Shown here one piece after another: positions 60,957 to 64,000 of a stretch of DNA of 64,000 nt. Within the stretch, counting starts at the first letter, position 1; each line of letters begins with the position of its first letter. Both the position numbers and the translations under genes were made by a program. The notes below the pieces were generated by a model, which saw nothing but the letters and a program-made list of their open reading frames with translations, was not told the DNA's origin and ran no database searches. The DNA comes from Nocardia brasiliensis NBRC 14402. Its GTDB lineage: Bacteria; Actinomycetota; Actinomycetes; Mycobacteriales; Mycobacteriaceae. Where the stretch lies: positions 179,702-243,701 of the forward strand of contig NZ_BAFT02000062.1 of NCBI RefSeq assembly GCF_000308475.2, in the 5' to 3' direction.

Positions 60957-61382
60957 GTGGACTTCGAGATTGTCACGTTGGACGAGAGCCTGGTCGCCGG
61001 ATTGACCGTCCCGCTGGCCGGGCGTGAGGTGACCGCCCGCGACCTCGACCTGGTGAACTTCACCTGGGACCGCTACCTCGCGCGGGAAAAGAACGTGCCG
61101 CGGGTGGCCGCCTACATCGGCCAGAACGATCACGCCGTCGCGGTGCTCGGTTACGAGATCACCGGCATGGCCGAGATGGACGCCGGCGACGTGCTCACCC
61201 GCGTCCCGCAGGGCCGCTACGCCAAGTTCGTCGTCTCCGACAAGCCCTACGACCTGCTCCGCACCGCCTGGGCCCAGGTCCGCAAAGCCGAAAGCGCCGG
61301 CACCATCACCCGCTCCCACACCGCCGAGCTAGAGCGCTACACCGGCCCCACCTCCGTAGAGGTCTACGTCTCCCTCGACTGA
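60957..61382 (+). CDS. Effector-binding (GyrI-like) domain protein, copy 2
   Basis: 141 residues from a GTG. It is related to the preceding gene along its length: 'DFEIVTLDESLVAGLTVPLA', 'DAGDVLTRVPQGRYAKFVVS', 'ELERYTGPTSVEVYVSLD'. The pair arose by tandem duplication and is probably cotranscribed. No DNA-binding domain is attached to either, so each may be a ligand-binding or hydrolytic protein. Confidence 0.82.
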   Translation: MDFEIVTLDESLVAGLTVPLAGREVTARDLDLVNFTWDRYLAREKNVPRVAAYIGQNDHAVAVLGYEITGMAEMDAGDVLTRVPQGRYAKFVVSDKPYDLLRTAWAQVRKAESAGTITRSHTAELERYTGPTSVEVYVSLD

Positions 61383-61414
61383 ATCAACCCACCGCACCGA
61401 GTCCCGAAAACCGA

Positions 61415-61444
61415 AGCCGCCCGGAGGAGTACCTCCGGGCGGCT
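61415..61444 (+). terminator. Terminator of the effector-binding-domain operon
   Basis: A 13-bp perfect stem (61415-61427 with 61432-61444) with an AGTA loop, 33 bp after the second stop. Confidence 0.8.
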
Positions 61445-61490
61445 CGTGCATCGATAACCTTGCCCACACAGTGCGAGCCCGACGAGCACG

Positions 61491-61583
61491 TTCATGGCCC
61501 GTCTCGCGTCCGAGTGGACGAAGCGCACGCGCCGCAGGCGCAAGTCTCGTCCGCTCGGACGCGAGACACCAAGGGGCCATGAA
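61491..61583. repeat. Large 93-bp palindrome between the effector-binding genes and ino1
   Basis: Outer arms TTCATGGCCC/GGGCCATGAA (61491-61500, 61574-61583) enclose a 21-bp stem (61501-61521 with 61547-61567, one G-T). A further GCGC/GCGC pair (61523-61526, 61538-61541) lies inside. It has a six-base bulge on the right side and an apparent size of a small palindromic repeat element. No coding frame is credible across it. Confidence 0.8.
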
Positions 61584-61609
61584 CACGCCGCGGCCACGCG
61601 GCAGACAAC

Positions 61610-62707
61610 TCAGGCCTCGATGATGAAGGCTTCCAGTTGGGCGCGGGCGATGTCGTCGGCCAGCTGCTTCGGGGGGGACTTCATCAGGTAGGCCGAGGCC
61701 GGGATGACGGGGCCGCCGATGCCGCGGTCCTTGGCGATCTTCGCGGCGCGCACCGCGTCGATGATGATGCCCGCCGAGTTCGGCGAATCCCACACCTCGA
61801 GCTTGTACTCCAGGTTCAGCGGCACGTCGCCGAAGGCACGGCCCTCGAGCCGGACGTAGGCCCACTTGCGGTCGTCGAGCCAGCCGACGTGATCGGACGG
61901 GCCGATGTGCACGTCGTTGGCGCCGAGCTCCTTCTTCAGGTTGCTGGTGACGGCCTGGGTCTTGGAGATCTTCTTGGACTCCAGGCGCTCGCGCTCGAGC
62001 ATGTTCTTGAAGTCCATGTTGCCGCCGACGTTCAGCTGCATGGTGCGGTCGAGCTGCACACCGCGATCCTCGAACAGCTTCGCCATGACGCGGTGCGTGA
62101 TGGTCGCGCCGACCTGGCTCTTGATGTCGTCACCGACGATGGGCACGCCCGCCTTGGTGAACTTCTCGGCCCATTCCGGGTCGGAGGCGATGAACACCGG
62201 CAGCGCGTTGACGAACGCGACGCCGGCGTCGATGGCGCACTGCGCGTAGAACTTGTCCGCCTCTTCCGAGCCGACCGGCAGGTACGACACCAGAACGTCG
62301 ACCTTGTTGTCCTTCAGCACCTTGACCACATCGACCGGCTCGGCTTCGGACAGCTCGATGGTCTCGGCGTAGTACTTGCCGATGCCGTCCAGGGTCGGAC
62401 CCCGCTGCACCACCACGTCGCTCGGCGGCACATCGGAGATCTTGATCGTGTTGTTCTCGCTGGCGAAGATCGCCTCGGCGAGGTCGAAGCCGACCTTCTT
62501 GGCGTCCACGTCGAACGCGGCGACGAATTTCACGTCGCGGACGTGGTACTTGCCGAACTTGACGTGCATGAGGCCGGGCACGGTCGCGGTCTCGTCCGCG
62601 TCCTTGTAGTACTGCACACCCTGGACCAGCGAGGAGGCGCAGTTGCCCACACCCACGATGGCGACGCGTACTTCGGTGGCGTTGTCAGCCTTCTGTGCTT
62701 CACTCAT
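61610..62707 (-). CDS. ino1: Inositol-3-phosphate synthase
   Basis: 365 residues from the ATG at 62707. 'VAIVGVGNCASSLVQGVQYY' is the NAD-binding start. 'NALPVFIASDPEWAEKF', 'GDDIKSQVGATITHRVM' and 'LQLNVGGNMDF'-type sequence ('TMQLNVGGNMDFKNM') with 'DHVGWLDDRKWAYVRLEGRA' are signature blocks. It converts glucose-6-phosphate to inositol-3-phosphate for phosphatidylinositol and mycothiol. It overlaps the padR stop by eight bases, as in M. tuberculosis Rv0046c-Rv0047c. Confidence 0.96.
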   Translation of the reverse strand: MSEAQKADNATEVRVAIVGVGNCASSLVQGVQYYKDADETATVPGLMHVKFGKYHVRDVKFVAAFDVDAKKVGFDLAEAIFASENNTIKISDVPPSDVVVQRGPTLDGIGKYYAETIELSEAEPVDVVKVLKDNKVDVLVSYLPVGSEEADKFYAQCAIDAGVAFVNALPVFIASDPEWAEKFTKAGVPIVGDDIKSQVGATITHRVMAKLFEDRGVQLDRTMQLNVGGNMDFKNMLERERLESKKISKTQAVTSNLKKELGANDVHIGPSDHVGWLDDRKWAYVRLEGRAFGDVPLNLEYKLEVWDSPNSAGIIIDAVRAAKIAKDRGIGGPVIPASAYLMKSPPKQLADDIARAQLEAFIIEA

Positions 62708-63257
62708 GGCCGATATTTCCCTCTTTCTGTGGTGCCGCCTTCGTCGATTGCTCCGCCGCAATCAACTCGTTGAGCCAGCGCACTTCGCGCTCGCTTGATT
62801 CGAGTCCGAGCTGATGGAGCTGGCGGGTGTAGCGATCGAGCGACCCGCTGGCCCGCTTGATCGCCTCCCGCAGCCCTTCTCGGCGCTCTTCGACCTGGCG
62901 CCGCCTGCCCTCCAGAATCCGCATCCGCGCTTCCGCGGGGGTGCGGCTGAAAAAGGCGAGGTGCACGCCGAAGCCGTCGTCTGTGTAGTTCTGCGGTCCG
63001 GTGTCGGCCAGCAGTTCGCTGAACCGCTCCCGGCCCGCAGGCGTCAGTTGGTAGACCCGGCGCGCACGGCGCGCGACCACGCCCGCCGGGATCTCCTCCG
63101 CGATCAACCCGTCGGACTGCATGCGGCGCAGCGTGGGGTAGAGCGACCCGTAGGAGAAGGCACGAAACGCGCCGAGCAGGCCGGTCAGCCGCTTGCGCAG
63201 CTCGTAGCCGTGCATGGGCGATTCGAGGAGCAGCCCGAGGATTGCCAGCTCGAGCAC
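62700..63257 (-). CDS. PadR family transcriptional regulator
   Basis: 185 residues. N-terminal winged helix (about 1-80: 'LELAILGLLLESPMHGYELR', 'GSLYPTLRRMQSDGLI', 'RARRVYQLTPAGRERFSELL') and a C-terminal helical dimerisation domain (about 110-170). It is first in an operon with ino1 and probably represses it through the palindrome at 63313. The orthologous gene order is conserved in mycobacteria. Confidence 0.9.
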   Translation of the reverse strand: MLELAILGLLLESPMHGYELRKRLTGLLGAFRAFSYGSLYPTLRRMQSDGLIAEEIPAGVVARRARRVYQLTPAGRERFSELLADTGPQNYTDDGFGVHLAFFSRTPAEARMRILEGRRRQVEERREGLREAIKRASGSLDRYTRQLHQLGLESSEREVRWLNELIAAEQSTKAAPQKEGNIGHE

Positions 63258-63312
63258 CGGGCTTCACCTCCCTGACTTTGTACAGACCTAACTGATGGAT
63301 GCGACTCCTAAC

Positions 63313-63357
63313 TATATCGGAGCGATATAACCGTGCACAGCCCCGCTCGATATAACC
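63313..63357 (-). promoter_or_regulatory. Palindromic PadR-type operator for padR-ino1
   Basis: TATATCG-GAG-CGATATA (63313-63329) is a perfect 7-bp inverted repeat. CGATATAACC occurs at 63323-63332 and again at 63348-63357. They lie 56-100 bp upstream of padR, in the shared region with the divergent DUF5318 gene. Confidence 0.65.
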
Positions 63358-63427
63358 CGCGATCTACCGGCTTTCTCATACCCCTGAGCCGGGGCACCCC
63401 CTCGGCAACACCGCTACTCTGGTTCTC

Positions 63428-63847
63428 GTGCGAATCCAGCGGCAAGTGGTCGACTACGCCCTCCGGCGGCGATCTCTGCTGGCCGACGTGTATGCGGGCC
63501 GTGTCGATGTCGCCGAGGTATGTGATGCGAATCCCTATCTCCTGCGTGCGGCGAAGTTCCATGGTCGGGGGAGCGAGGTCACATGCCCGATCTGCCGGAA
63601 AGAACAGCTCACGCTTGTATCTTGGGTCTACGGCGACGGCCTGGGACCGATGGCGGGTTCGGCTCGCACCCCGGAGGAGCTGGCGCGTCTCGATGAGACT
63701 CGCGAAGAGTTCTCGGTCCATGTCGTCGAGGTATGCCGGTCCTGCAGCTGGAATCATCTGGTGCAGTCCTATGTGCTCGGCACCGCGCCGGCGCCTACGC
63801 GCCGCCGCACCGGGACCCGAGCCAACCGGCGTACCGCAGCCGAATGA
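63428..63847 (+). CDS. DUF5318 family protein
   Basis: 139 residues from a GTG. 'VDYALRRRSLLADVYAGRVD' and two CxxC pairs, 'CPIC' and 'CRSC', suggest a small zinc ribbon. The orthologue (Rv0049) lies directly upstream of ponA1 in M. tuberculosis, and the same arrangement seems to begin here. Function unknown. Confidence 0.87.
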   Translation: MRIQRQVVDYALRRRSLLADVYAGRVDVAEVCDANPYLLRAAKFHGRGSEVTCPICRKEQLTLVSWVYGDGLGPMAGSARTPEELARLDETREEFSVHVVEVCRSCSWNHLVQSYVLGTAPAPTRRRTGTRANRRTAAE

Positions 63848-63959
63848 AGTGCCTGGTCATCTGCCCGTCGGGTGACTCGCGGAGCCGAAACGGGTCCGCC
63901 GCGGTCCGCGTGACCGCACCGAGCCACCAGCAACGTCACGAGTTATGGAGATCTTGTCA

Positions 63960-64000
63960 GTGAATTCGCCCTACGAGACTTCCCCCTACGGCGATGACCC
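63960..64000 (+). CDS. Start of a gene running off the window (probably ponA1)
   Basis: GGAG at 63947-63950 precedes a GTG at 63960 by nine bases; the frame encodes 'MNSPYETSPYGDD' and stays open to the end. Synteny with Rv0049-Rv0050 predicts the class A PBP PonA1. An ATG at 63945 in the same frame is an alternative start. Only 13 codons are visible. Confidence 0.5.
   Translation, partial: MNSPYETSPYGDD

Overview
The window is high-GC actinobacterial chromosome, most likely a Nocardia. Evidence includes an MspA-type porin, an LpqH-type lipoprotein, an ECF sigma factor/zinc anti-sigma pair like mycobacterial SigL/RslA, a glucosylglycerate hydrolase, an LpqY-SugAB-like sugar importer, and the order yqgE ... 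leuS ... ino1-padR-DUF5318-(start of a further gene, probably ponA1). That order matches the oriC-proximal Rv0038-Rv0050 region of Mycobacterium tuberculosis. There, leuS and ino1 are separated by only a few genes. Here about 36 kb lies between them, so most of the window is lineage-specific cargo on a conserved backbone. I see no insertion sequence, prophage, CRISPR array, tRNA or rRNA.

Layout. 1-9 kb: a TetR regulator with its own operator, an MDR-type reductase, a stand-alone second SecY with a response regulator behind it, an iodotyrosine-deiodinase-like flavoprotein, secreted proteins, a GNAT protein, an acyltransferase and YqgE. 9-18.4 kb: an ECF sigma/anti-sigma pair, an EXLDI-DrrAB exporter operon, an MspA porin, and a four-gene biosynthetic operon (ThDP enzyme, SRPBCC protein, KASIII-like enzyme, aminotransferase). 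A SigL-type promoter precedes both the sigma gene and the biosynthetic operon. 18.4-22.2 kb (minus strand): a BASS-type transporter, then an MNIO (DUF692) enzyme with a small partner, a TIGR04222 membrane protein ending in a Cys/Gly repeat, and an SdpI-like membrane protein ending in a four-cysteine motif. 22.5-32.5 kb: leuS, an SDR, glucosylglycerate hydrolase, GH25 lysozyme, PhoX phosphatase, membrane and lipoproteins.

32.7-37.9 kb holds a tightly coupled operon of two unknown proteins, a TPR-type helical-repeat protein and a CHAT-domain caspase-like protease, meeting an orphan Phd/YefM-like antitoxin tail to tail. 38-54 kb is metabolic and transport cargo: epoxide hydrolase, ATPase, His-rich metal-binding protein, glutamine-type ABC importer with a fused binding protein/permease, LLM oxidoreductase, TDT transporter, sugar ABC ATPase, two HxlR regulators, thiolase, RibD-like reductase, PPOX protein, MenC and a TIGR04338/DUF2786 pair. 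54-60 kb: LpqY-SugAB-like genes, whose ATPase is probably the stand-alone one at 45.8 kb, and a class A PBP. 60-64 kb: two tandem effector-binding-domain proteins, a very large palindrome, ino1-padR with a clear PadR-type operator, DUF5318, and the first codons of a further gene.

The best candidates for undescribed biology are the MNIO/Cys-tail membrane locus, the TPR-CHAT operon, and the putative SigL-controlled ThDP-KASIII-aminotransferase operon.
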